Shown here piece after piece: positions 1 through 6,619 of a stretch of 10,086 bases of DNA (position 1 is the first letter of the stretch; the number at the start of each line of letters is the position of its first letter). The stretch covers positions 1 to 10,086 of the forward strand of contig DAEB01000009.1 in assembly GCA_002495185.1 (NCBI GenBank). Reading direction: 5' to 3'. The notes under the pieces were generated by a model. That model did no database searches, was not told the DNA's origin, and saw nothing but the letters and a program-made list of their open reading frames with translations. Made by a program: the position numbers and the translations under genes. This DNA is from Thermoplasmata archaeon UBA184 (GTDB lineage Archaea > Thermoplasmatota > Thermoplasmata > Lutacidiplasmatales > UBA184).

Positions 1-20
1 CCAAGCTGGGCCACCCCTGC
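1..20 (-). tRNA. 5' end of a tRNA gene, truncated by the window edge
   Basis: Read on the minus strand from base 20 to base 1, the sequence is GCAGGGGTGGCCCAGCTTGG. This fits a tRNA 5' end: a seven-base acceptor strand (GCAGGGG), U at position 8, a G10-starting D-stem strand (GCCC), A14, G15 and the GG pair of the D-loop (18-19). All the conserved early positions are satisfied in the right spacing. The anticodon lies outside the window, so the amino acid cannot be named. The gene diverges from alba. Only 20 bases are visible, so a chance match remains possible. Confidence 0.6.
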
Positions 21-40
21 ACGGCCGTCCGCCGCGTAAT

Positions 41-48
41 GGGTTAGG
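41..48 (-). promoter_or_regulatory. Possible TATA-like element for the tRNA gene
   Basis: On the minus strand this reads CCTAACCC, centred about 25 bases upstream of the inferred tRNA 5' end. That is the usual distance for an archaeal TATA box with transcription starting at or just before the tRNA. The match to a consensus TATA box is weak. A related CCTAAAC occurs upstream of the lyase gene at 2340-2346. The adjoining ATAACCTTTACG (52-63, plus strand) could serve alba in the other direction. All of this is inference from position and relative AT-richness. Confidence 0.3.
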
Positions 49-115
49 CCGATAACCTTTACGAGCAAGACCCCCCCGGCGGGTCGTCTGGGTCGGGCCG
101 AAAAAGGACTTGTAC

Positions 116-131
116 GAGGAGGCGGTCCTCC
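116..131 (+). promoter_or_regulatory. Shine-Dalgarno-like purine tract inside a hairpin upstream of alba
   Basis: GAGGAGG (116-122) resembles a ribosome binding site but ends 16 bases before the alba ATG, farther than usual. GGAGG (118-122) can pair with CCTCC (127-131) across a CGGT loop, giving a five-base-pair GC-rich stem that would cover the purine tract. It could tune alba translation, or the hairpin could shorten the effective distance to the start. Pairing is read directly from the sequence; function is inferred. Confidence 0.4.
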
Positions 132-138
132 CCGTTCC

Positions 139-483
139 ATGACCGAGCACGGAGTGCCCGGGGCGACCGTGTTCATCGGCCAGAAGCCGACGATGACCTA
201 CGTCTTCCAGGTCGTGAGCCAGCTCAACTCCGGGGCCGGCCCGGTCGTGGTGAAGGCCCGGGGGAACGCGATCGGAAAGGCCGTCGACGTGGTCGAGGTC
301 GTTCGGCGCCGTTTCCTCGAAGGCCAGGTGAGCGTCGGAACGATCCAGATCGACACCGAGCGGCTCGTGAACCGCGAGGGGCGGGACGCGAACGTCTCGT
401 CGATCGCGATCCCGCTCAGCCGGGTGGGCCCGGCTTCGGCGGCGGGGGCGCCGCCCCGGCCGGCGGAACCACCGCCCCCGTAG
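139..483 (+). CDS. alba: Alba, archaeal DNA/RNA-binding chromatin protein
   Basis: This 114-residue protein belongs to the Alba (Sac10b) family, small dimeric nucleic-acid-binding proteins that coat archaeal DNA and bind RNA. Family landmarks run in order: IGQKPTMTYV (13-22), VVVKARGNAIGKAVD (36-50), a helix with VVEVVRRRFL (51-60), and a final strand near VSSIAIPL (86-93). Alba proteins are normally about 90-100 residues; here the core ends near residue 95 and a tail of about 19 Ala/Pro-rich residues follows. That tail is encoded in DNA that also encodes the end of the opposite-strand membrane protein. The first lysine of the usual IGKKP loop is glutamine (Q15), while the second (K16) is kept. 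ATG at 139 gives the standard N-terminal length. The gene diverges from a probable tRNA gene. Confidence 0.95.
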   Translation: MTEHGVPGATVFIGQKPTMTYVFQVVSQLNSGAGPVVVKARGNAIGKAVDVVEVVRRRFLEGQVSVGTIQIDTERLVNREGRDANVSSIAIPLSRVGPASAAGAPPRPAEPPPP

Positions 484-2293
484 GGACGGGCGGGACGGTC
501 CGGACCACCCAGGTCCCGGCCCAGAGGTCGCCGAGCCGCTGGCGTTCGGTCGTCGCGACGATGAAGATGACCGCCCCGGCCCCGAGCAGCGCGACCCCTC
601 CGAGCACGAACAGTAGGACGCTCACGAGCGCGAGGAGCCCGAGCGGAAGGGAGACCCCGGCGACGACTTCGGTCCCGGTCGAGCCGGCCTTGATGCCGAA
701 GGCGAGCGCGATCGCGAGGCCGATCCCGAAGACGGTCAGGAGAGGGACGACGGTCGTGTTGCGGACGAGCGCGGCGAGGCCACTGGGGGCGTCGAGCGAC
801 CGGTCGCGTACCTCGAGGCCCAGGAGGCGCTTTCCGACGGTCGTCCCGAGGAACGTCTCCGTCAGAACGAGGTAGAAGAACGCCCATGCGATGAAACCGA
901 AGATCGCGGCGTTGAACCCCACGTTCGAGAGAGCGTCGTCAAGGCTCCCCGGGATCGTTTCGAGGAGCGCGACCCAGAGAGCGACCGCGGGGGCGGTCAC
1001 GACCGCGAGGTCGACGAGGAAGGCGACCGTTCGGGCGACCAGGGTTCCGAACCGACGCATCCCGAGGTCCCGCCCGATCAGGACGAAGGCGGACGCGGCC
1101 CGCCAGGAGCGGAACGCCTCCCGGCCGTCCTGCGTCCCCGCTCGCGCGCTGGCGTCGAGATTCGCCTGGTCGGCGACGACCCATCCCGGCACGCCGAGGC
1201 CCTGCCAGGGCCGGTCGTCCGGCGCGGCCGCGAGGCCGTTCAATCGGTGCGCTTGAACGGCGGCCGCGTGGCTTGCGCCCGCAGCATCCCGTAGGGAATC
1301 GCTGAGCTTCCCGGCGATCCCGTCCTGGAACGAGTGGGAGAGCCGCCCGAACGCCGACGGTGCGGGAGCGGGGATCGGAGGGGAACCGACCGGTGCCCAT
1401 CCTCGTTCGAGCCCCCGGTGGACGAGGTACGCGGTCGAGAACGCGAGCAGACCGGAGATGTACACGAGGTCCAGGACGCCGGCGCCCCCGATCGTGTAGA
1501 CGCCTGAGGGACCCTGGCCGTAGAGCGGGGGCTGGCGCAAGAGGTCCGCGCCGAGGAGAACCCCGAACGTGCTCCCCAGGAACGCGGTCGGGATCGCGAA
1601 CGCCTCCTCCTTCGGGAACACCCGGCTCGCGAACCCCGCTGCGGCGAACCCGACCAGGATAGGTGGGAAGAGGAAGAACGGGAAGGGCTCGGTGATGCCC
1701 ACACCCGGGACAGCCGCTGCGGTCGCGAAGGTCGCCACGAGCGCCCCGGAGGAGAGCGCGAAGAGGAACGCGACCCGACGGGCGAGCGCCGATCCCGAGG
1801 CAACCGCCCCTCCCCCGACCGCTGCGGTCACGACCGCGGCGACGATCGTGACCAGGAGCTCGTTCCCGATGTACTCCGAGACCCCGACCCAGCGAGCCAC
1901 CGCTTGCGACCACGACACCGTTCCCGGAAGGACGAGGGCGAACAGGATCGCGCCTTCGGCTGCGAGGAGACCGAGGAAGAGCGCGAGCGAACGGGAGCGG
2001 GGAGGCGCGGCGCGGCCGAAGGCGAGCAGACCCACGAGGAGCGGGAAGACCGCTCCCGAGAGGCTCACCGCGACCCAGTCGGTCGAGACGGGGGCGAACG
2101 GGACGAGCGCGAACGAGGAGAGGAGCGCGCCGGGGACCAGCAGCCAGAACGCCTTCCGGCCGAACCCGATGCTCTCGGCGAACGGTCCGTGCTCCCACGC
2201 GAGGAGAAAGACGAGCACCCACAGGACCGCCGGGAGGAGCAGGGAGACGGTGTTGCCCGCGATGTCGTTCGCAAGCTGGGAGGGGTCGACCAT
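416..2293 (-). CDS. DUF1614-like/RDD-domain fusion, polytopic membrane protein
   Basis: A 625-residue integral membrane protein with about 13 predicted hydrophobic segments. The N-terminal 300 residues hold about nine. They include AIPTAFLGSTFGVLLGADLL (233-252) and IGGAGVLDLVYISG (268-281), which resemble the DUF1614 family of predicted membrane proteins. Residues 300-410 form a hydrophilic, Ala-rich linker I do not recognise. Residues 413-600 are an RDD domain: RTVAFLVD (421-428), TTVGKRLLGLEV (484-495) and RQRLGDLWAGTWVV (584-597) carry its conserved Arg and Asp positions. A proline-rich tail follows (601-625). RDD proteins have been linked to ion or small-molecule transport, but substrates are mostly unknown. 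I chose ATG 2293 because the hydrophobic region starts soon after it; a longer frame runs back to 2416 but would add a low-quality N-terminus overlapping the divergent lyase. The 3' end overlaps alba by 68 bases. Confidence 0.85.
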   Translation of the reverse strand: MVDPSQLANDIAGNTVSLLLPAVLWVLVFLLAWEHGPFAESIGFGRKAFWLLVPGALLSSFALVPFAPVSTDWVAVSLSGAVFPLLVGLLAFGRAAPPRSRSLALFLGLLAAEGAILFALVLPGTVSWSQAVARWVGVSEYIGNELLVTIVAAVVTAAVGGGAVASGSALARRVAFLFALSSGALVATFATAAAVPGVGITEPFPFFLFPPILVGFAAAGFASRVFPKEEAFAIPTAFLGSTFGVLLGADLLRQPPLYGQGPSGVYTIGGAGVLDLVYISGLLAFSTAYLVHRGLERGWAPVGSPPIPAPAPSAFGRLSHSFQDGIAGKLSDSLRDAAGASHAAAVQAHRLNGLAAAPDDRPWQGLGVPGWVVADQANLDASARAGTQDGREAFRSWRAASAFVLIGRDLGMRRFGTLVARTVAFLVDLAVVTAPAVALWVALLETIPGSLDDALSNVGFNAAIFGFIAWAFFYLVLTETFLGTTVGKRLLGLEVRDRSLDAPSGLAALVRNTTVVPLLTVFGIGLAIALAFGIKAGSTGTEVVAGVSLPLGLLALVSVLLFVLGGVALLGAGAVIFIVATTERQRLGDLWAGTWVVRTVPPVPTGAVVPPAGAAPPPPKPGPPG

Positions 2294-2303
2294 GTCGGTC
2301 TCG

Positions 2304-2331
2304 TCCCGCGAGGGGAGAGCTCCCGAGGGGA
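2304..2331. repeat. Two TCCCG...AGGGGA copies in the divergent intergenic region
   Basis: TCCCGCGAGGGGA (2304-2316) and TCCCGAGGGGA (2321-2331) are near-identical direct copies, 17 bases start to start, and each carries TCCC/GGGA dyad symmetry. They lie between the probable promoter core and the start of the membrane protein gene, so they could be an operator bound by a dimeric regulator. In GC-rich DNA such short repeats can arise by chance. Confidence 0.3.
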
Positions 2332-2339
2332 CTGGGAGA

Positions 2340-2350
2340 CCTAAACGTTT
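2340..2350. promoter_or_regulatory. Probable divergent promoter core for the lyase and membrane protein genes
   Basis: CCTAAACGTTT is the only AT-rich stretch in the 83-base spacer between two divergent genes, and it includes the palindrome AAACGTTT (2343-2350). For the lyase, the element is centred roughly 30-34 bases before ATG 2377, implying a short or absent leader, as is common in archaea. For the membrane protein, a start about 25 bases downstream would leave a leader of roughly 25-30 bases. The symmetry would let one element serve both directions. No experimental support is visible. Confidence 0.45.
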
Positions 2351-2376
2351 TGTCGCGGTCGACGCATCGTGACGGC

Positions 2377-3777
2377 ATGACGCCACCGCGCACGGAGAAG
2401 GATTCGCTCGGGCCACGAGAAGTTCCCGACTCGGCGTACTGGGGCATTCAGACCCTCCGTGCCCGCGAGAACTTCCCGATCAGCGGCCTCCGTGCCTCGA
2501 AACACCTCATCCGGTCGTACGCGTTCCTGAAGCTCGCGTGCTGCCGGGCGAACGTCGAGAAGGGGGGCCTGGATGCGGAACGCGGAAAGCCGATCGAGCA
2601 GGCCGCCCAGGAAATGGCGGACGGACGGTTCGACGACCAGTTCGTGGTGGACGCCTTCCAGGCGGGCGCGGGGACGAGCACCAACATGAACGTGAACGAA
2701 GTGCTCGCGAACCGGGCCCTCGAGATCGTGGGCAAGCCCCGGGGGGCCTACGACCAGATCAGCCCCAACGACCACGTCAACCGGGGCCAGTCGACGAACG
2801 ACACGTACCCGGCCGCCGCCCAGGTGGCGGTGCTGTTCGCCTTCCGAGACCTGCGGGACTCGCTGCGGACCCTGACCGAGAGCCTTCGACGCAAAGGCCA
2901 GGAGTTCGCTCGTCTTCCCAAGTCGGGGCGCACGCATCTCAAGGATGCGCCGCCGATCACTCTAGGGGCCGAGTTTCTAGCGTACGCGACCGCTCTCGAG
3001 CACGTGCTCGAGCTTCTGCCGAGCGTCGAGAAGGGCCTCGCGGAGCTGCCCCTCGGCGGCAGCGCGGTCGGCACCGGCCTCAACTCGGTGGTCGGGTTCC
3101 GCGCCCGAGCGGTCGAAGAGTACGCGAGCCTCACGGGCTTCGCGCTCCGCGTCGCCCGTGACCCGTTCGAGACGATGCAGAGCCGCTGGCCGCTCGGCGC
3201 CGCGTCAGCCTGGCTCCGGACGCTCGCCCTCGAGCTCATCCGGATCGCGAACGACCTCCGACTGCTCTGCAGCGGGCCGGCGACGGGGTTCGACGAGATC
3301 CGCCTTCCCGAGATCCAGCCGGGCTCGTCGATCATGCCGGGCAAGGTCAACCCCTCCGCGGCCGAATGCCTCGACCAGGTGGCGTTCCACGTCGTCGGCG
3401 CGGACACCGCCACCGCCCTCGCGGTCCAGGGGGGCCAGCTCGAGATCAACGTGATGATGCCGCTCGCGACGTTCGAGGTGCTGTTCTCGACGGAGATCCT
3501 GACGAACTACCTCGCCGTCTTCGCCCGCACCTGCGTGGACGGGATCACGGCGAACCCGGGCCGCCTGGAACGGTACATGGTCCAATCGGCGGCGATCGCG
3601 ACCATCCTCACGCCCCGCCTCGGCTACCTCAAGGTCGCCGAGGTGATCCACGAGGCCGAGCGGACGAACCGCCCGGTGAAGGAGATCCTCGTCGAACGGA
3701 AACTGCTCACCCGGGAGGAGGTCGAGTCGCTCCTCGGCGACGCGGCGCTCCTCAAGCTGACGGAGCCAGTTCCCTAG
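2377..3777 (+). CDS. Aspartate ammonia-lyase / class II fumarate hydratase family enzyme, aspartase more likely
   Basis: A 466-residue member of the aspartase/fumarase superfamily of homotetrameric cytoplasmic lyases, which reversibly eliminate ammonia from aspartate or water from malate to give fumarate. Signatures (numbered from ATG 2377) are GTSTNMNVNE (99-108), GQSTND (137-142), SGRTHLKDAPP (183-193, with the conserved His) and the flexible catalytic loop GSSIMPGKVNP (316-326). Several features favour aspartase: EKDSLGPREVP near the N-terminus, the RARENFPISG stretch, GTSTNMN rather than fumarase GTQSNMN, EINVMMP, and CVDGITAN. MPGKVNP is seen in fumarases and in some aspartases. Substrate therefore stays uncertain from sequence. 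Length is normal for the family. ATG 2377 was preferred to an in-frame TTG at 2350 because the TTG would lie inside the probable promoter. Confidence 0.9.
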   Translation: MTPPRTEKDSLGPREVPDSAYWGIQTLRARENFPISGLRASKHLIRSYAFLKLACCRANVEKGGLDAERGKPIEQAAQEMADGRFDDQFVVDAFQAGAGTSTNMNVNEVLANRALEIVGKPRGAYDQISPNDHVNRGQSTNDTYPAAAQVAVLFAFRDLRDSLRTLTESLRRKGQEFARLPKSGRTHLKDAPPITLGAEFLAYATALEHVLELLPSVEKGLAELPLGGSAVGTGLNSVVGFRARAVEEYASLTGFALRVARDPFETMQSRWPLGAASAWLRTLALELIRIANDLRLLCSGPATGFDEIRLPEIQPGSSIMPGKVNPSAAECLDQVAFHVVGADTATALAVQGGQLEINVMMPLATFEVLFSTEILTNYLAVFARTCVDGITANPGRLERYMVQSAAIATILTPRLGYLKVAEVIHEAERTNRPVKEILVERKLLTREEVESLLGDAALLKLTEPVP

Positions 3778-3834
3778 CCCGGACCGGCACCCCGTCGGCG
3801 TTAAGACACCCGCGTCCGTCCGCGAGGCTACTCG

Positions 3835-4590
3835 ATGGCGACCATCGAAGAGACGGCCGTCGCGCTCGGTAACCAGCAGTCCGAGGAGTTCCGTAAGGCC
3901 GTCGAGGTGCTCGGGAAGGTCGGGCTGACCCAGTACGAGGCCCGCGCGTACATCGCGCTCGTCGCTCGGGGGCTCGGGGATGCGGCGACGCTCGCAACGG
4001 CCGCCGGGATTCCCCGCACGAGCGCGTACAAGGTCCTCGAATCCCTTGCGGAGAAGGGGTACGCGAAACCCACCGGGGGAAAGCCGATCCTCTTCCGCCC
4101 CACGCCCCCGCTCGACGTCGCGGAGACGCTCAAAGGGGCAATCCAGGAGGTCTTCGAGAAGCTCGCCACGCTTCACCGCGTGGTCGCCGAACACGGTGAG
4201 CCGCAGCTCGTCTACCTCCTCTCCGGGCGGGAGCGAGTGATGCAGAAGATCGGCGAGCTCCTCGACCAATCGACCGGGGCGTTCATCCTCACCACCCCTC
4301 AGCTCGCGGACCTGCGGGACGAGCTCGGGAAGAAGATTCAGCACGCCGTGAAGCGGGGGGTGCACGTGACGTTCATCACGACCCCGCTCCAGCGGATCCC
4401 CGAGGGGGTCGAGTTCGTCCCCCGCGAGAACCTGCGGGCGACCGAGGTCCTCTCGGACGGGGCCCATGCGCTCCTCGCCGCCCCCGGGCTCGAAGCGTGC
4501 GGGTTCACCGACAACCCGATCCTGATCGCCCACCTGAAGCAGTTCCTCGAGATGGTCCTCGAGAAGGGGCCCGAAGAATCCGCGCCGTGA
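3835..4590 (+). CDS. TrmB-family transcriptional regulator
   Basis: A 251-residue archaeal-type regulator. The N-terminus holds a winged helix-turn-helix: LGKVGLTQYEARAYIALVAR (26-45), the recognition region AGIPRTSAYKVLESLAEKGY (57-76), and a wing ending in PILFRPTPP (84-92). A helical linker (95-120) leads to a TrmB-type effector region with VYLLSGRERVMQKI (126-139), FILTTP (150-155), a GVHVTFITTP strand (175-184) and GFTDNPILIAHLKQFLEMVL (223-242). In characterised TrmB proteins the C-terminal half binds sugars and controls transport genes. No sugar transporter is visible here, so ligand and targets are unknown. The gene starts 57 bases after the lyase and its stop overlaps the start of taw2, so the two are probably cotranscribed. 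Confidence 0.88.
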   Translation: MATIEETAVALGNQQSEEFRKAVEVLGKVGLTQYEARAYIALVARGLGDAATLATAAGIPRTSAYKVLESLAEKGYAKPTGGKPILFRPTPPLDVAETLKGAIQEVFEKLATLHRVVAEHGEPQLVYLLSGRERVMQKIGELLDQSTGAFILTTPQLADLRDELGKKIQHAVKRGVHVTFITTPLQRIPEGVEFVPRENLRATEVLSDGAHALLAAPGLEACGFTDNPILIAHLKQFLEMVLEKGPEESAP

Positions 4591-5468
4591 CCGACGCACC
4601 ATCGCGTGCCCGTCGCGAGCGAATGCCGCCGGCAGAGCGCGTCCGTCGCCGGTTGTCGCGGGTCGCCGGTGAGGAGGTCGCCCGCTCGATGCCGAGCGGG
4701 TATCACCGGATGGGACGCGTACTGGTGGTCCAAAGGCCGGAGAGACTCGCCCCATACGACCCGCTCCTCGGCTCGGCGTGGCAGGACGAACTCGGGGTCG
4801 CGACGGTCCTGGTGAAATCGGGACCGATCGAAGGAGAGCTGCGGACGCCCCGGCTCCGCATCATCGCAGGAGGGGAGACCGAGACGGAGGTGGTCGAGCA
4901 CGGCGTCCGCTGGCGGTTCGACGCTGCCCGAGTCATGTTCGCCGCCGGGAACCGGACCGAGCGTCTGCGCGTCGGTCGCCTCGTTCGACCCGGCGAGACC
5001 GTCATCGACCTCTTCGCAGGAATCGGGTACTTCGCGATCCCCGCCGCCCGCACCGGTCGTGCGTCCCGCGTCTGGGCGGTCGAGAAGAATCCGGTCTCGC
5101 TCCGCTACCTGCGCGAGAACATCGCGCTCAACGGCGTCGCCGACCGGGTCCTCGTGGTCGCGGGCGACAACCGGACGGTGCCGCTCCCCGAGGCGACGTT
5201 CGACCGGGTGCTCCTCGGGTACCTTCCGAGCGCGACCTCATGGGTTCCCCAGGCGGTGCGGCTCCTCCGTCCCACCGGCGGCTGGGTTCACGTTCACACC
5301 GTGGCGGACGTCCGCTCACCGCTCGCCGATGTGGTCCGAGAGGTCGAGGAAGCGGCGGGAGCCGCTGGCGCTCGCCCGCTCGGGACCTCCCGCGTCCGGG
5401 TCGTGAAACCGTACGGCCCGGGCCGTCATCACGTCGTGGTGGATGCCCGGCTCGGGGCGTCGCCCTAG
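4587..5468 (+). CDS. taw2: Taw2, tRNA(Phe) wyosine aminocarboxypropyltransferase
   Basis: A 293-residue Trm5/TYW2-family protein. Taw2 transfers the 3-amino-3-carboxypropyl group of S-adenosylmethionine to 4-demethylwyosine at G37 of tRNA(Phe), a step in archaeal wyosine synthesis. An N-terminal region with MPSGYHRMGRVLVV (35-48) and MFAAGNRTER (117-126) precedes a Rossmann fold: DLFAGIGYF (141-149, SAM-binding), VEKNP (165-169), LRENIALNGV (175-184). The key discriminator is FDRVLLGYLP (205-214) followed by GGWVHVHT (231-238): Taw2/TYW2 proteins have this G-Y type motif and an H-x-H strand, where Trm5 methyltransferases have an NLP/NPPY-type motif. The start is taken as GTG 4587, which overlaps the regulator's stop as GTGA. 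ATG 4623 is an alternative that would shorten the protein by 12 residues. The stop is shared in a CTAG with the convergent aminotransferase gene. Confidence 0.88.
   Translation: MTDAPSRARRERMPPAERVRRRLSRVAGEEVARSMPSGYHRMGRVLVVQRPERLAPYDPLLGSAWQDELGVATVLVKSGPIEGELRTPRLRIIAGGETETEVVEHGVRWRFDAARVMFAAGNRTERLRVGRLVRPGETVIDLFAGIGYFAIPAARTGRASRVWAVEKNPVSLRYLRENIALNGVADRVLVVAGDNRTVPLPEATFDRVLLGYLPSATSWVPQAVRLLRPTGGWVHVHTVADVRSPLADVVREVEEAAGAAGARPLGTSRVRVVKPYGPGRHHVVVDARLGASP
5465..5468. other. CTAG palindrome supplying both convergent stop codons
   Basis: The plus-strand gene taw2 ends with TAG at 5466-5468, and the minus-strand aminotransferase ends with TAG read from 5467 to 5465. The four-base palindrome CTAG therefore contains both stops, and the convergent genes overlap by four bases with no room for a separate terminator. 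Confidence 0.95.
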
Positions 5469-6595
5469 GCGGTCCGTGGGGTTGCCGTCGCGGCGCGGCG
5501 GAGGGTTTCGATCGTGAGCGGGAACGCCGTTGCGAACCGCTCGATGTCGGCGGGCGGGTTCGAGAAGGAGAGACGGACGAACTGCTTGCCGTGCGTCGGC
5601 GAGAGGTAGTTTCCCGCCCGAACGAACACGCCGTGGCGGTGGAGCATCTCGTCCTGCACCGCGTCCGGCGTCACGCCGGTCGACGCGATGTCGATCACCA
5701 TCATGTTCGCGCGCGAGGGGTAGACCGGGAGCGAGGTCCCCGGCACCTGAGCGACGACGTCGCGGATGCGGGCACCGTTGGCCCGCGTCTGCCGGACGAC
5801 CTCGCCGATCCAGCCGGGTTTGGTGCGCAGCGCCGCCAGCGCGGCGGCCTGGGCGAGGACGTTGACCCCGAGGTCGTTCGTGTTGAACCGCGCGATCTTT
5901 TGGAGCAGCTCGGGTCGCGCCATCAATCCGCCCAACCGGAGTCCGGCGAGCCCGCAGTTCTTCGACACCGACCAGATCGTCACGGTCTCCTCGGGAGCGA
6001 ACTCGGCGGCGAGCGCGTGGCCGTCCGAGAAGTCCCGGTACGTCACGTCATTGAGGAGGACGAGCCGACGGTCGTGGGCGACCTCGGCGATCGCGCGCAC
6101 CTCCTCCCGGGGGTAGCCCGACCCGAGCGGGTTCAACGGGTCGATGAGGAGGATCATCTTCGTGCGCGGCCCGACCGCCTCCTTCACTCGGTCCGCGGTG
6201 AGCCGGTACGGGGGGGCGTAGATGTCGACGGTCTTCGGGACCGCCCCGCAGAGCTCGATGAACCGGTGGATGATGAGGTAGCTCGGGTCGGAGGCGATCA
6301 CCTCATCGCCCGGTCCGAGCAGCGCCCGGGTCGTCATGTAGAGGGCCTCGGTCCCGCCGCCCGTCAGGAACGGCGTCCCCGCTCGCGACCCGAAGTCCTT
6401 CGCGATCGCGTCCAGGAGCTCGGGGTCGCCGGTGGCGAGCGGGTAGCCTTGGTAGCGACGGTCGCGGAGGGCGGCCTCGACCGCGGCCTGGATCGGCTCC
6501 GGCGGGACGAGGTGGTTCGTGTTCTGGCTCAACCAGGCGATCTCATCGCGGTGAGCGTGCGCGTAGCGGAATGCGTCGGACGCCGGGGTCGACAC
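5465..6595 (-). CDS. PLP-dependent class I/II aminotransferase
   Basis: A 376-residue fold-type I aminotransferase using pyridoxal phosphate. The catalytic set of the aspartate aminotransferase family is complete with canonical spacing: N155 (in DPLNPLGS), D183 and Y186 (in NDVTYRDF), the Schiff-base lysine K212 (in SVSKNCGLAGLRLGG), R220 eight residues later, and substrate-carboxylate R341 (in FVRLSFSNP). TGGGTEALY (78-86) is the phosphate-binding turn. The N-terminal SQNTNHLVPPEPI and RYQGYPLATGDPELLDAI are typical of the HisC/aspartate aminotransferase groups. The amino donor and acceptor cannot be decided; histidinol-phosphate, aromatic or aspartate transamination are all possible. It starts with GTG 24 bases after the methyltransferase stop, so it is probably the last gene of the minus-strand operon. 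Confidence 0.9.
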   Translation of the reverse strand: MSTPASDAFRYAHAHRDEIAWLSQNTNHLVPPEPIQAAVEAALRDRRYQGYPLATGDPELLDAIAKDFGSRAGTPFLTGGGTEALYMTTRALLGPGDEVIASDPSYLIIHRFIELCGAVPKTVDIYAPPYRLTADRVKEAVGPRTKMILLIDPLNPLGSGYPREEVRAIAEVAHDRRLVLLNDVTYRDFSDGHALAAEFAPEETVTIWSVSKNCGLAGLRLGGLMARPELLQKIARFNTNDLGVNVLAQAAALAALRTKPGWIGEVVRQTRANGARIRDVVAQVPGTSLPVYPSRANMMVIDIASTGVTPDAVQDEMLHRHGVFVRAGNYLSPTHGKQFVRLSFSNPPADIERFATAFPLTIETLRRAATATPRTA

Positions 6596-6619
6596 AACGA
6601 GAAGACCGGCGGCGGCCGC

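Noticed and set aside
3..47. Short plus-strand reading ending KLGHPCTAVRRVMG at the left edge, a possible gene tail
   Set aside because: All three plus frames close within 54 bases and none is diagnostic; the minus strand explains the first 20 bases better as a tRNA.
939..2447. 502-codon minus-strand frame overlapping the membrane protein
   Set aside because: Arg-rich shadow in another frame of the same strand, while the chosen frame has membrane segments and RDD motifs.
3778..3834. Terminator between the lyase and TrmB genes
   Set aside because: No T-rich run or convincing hairpin with a T tract is present. A GTTAAG near 3800-3805 may be a weak promoter, but the support is too thin to annotate.
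3205..4755. 516-codon minus-strand frame over the lyase and TrmB genes
   Set aside because: No recognisable domain, rich in Arg/Glu/Gly, and antisense to two clear conserved proteins.
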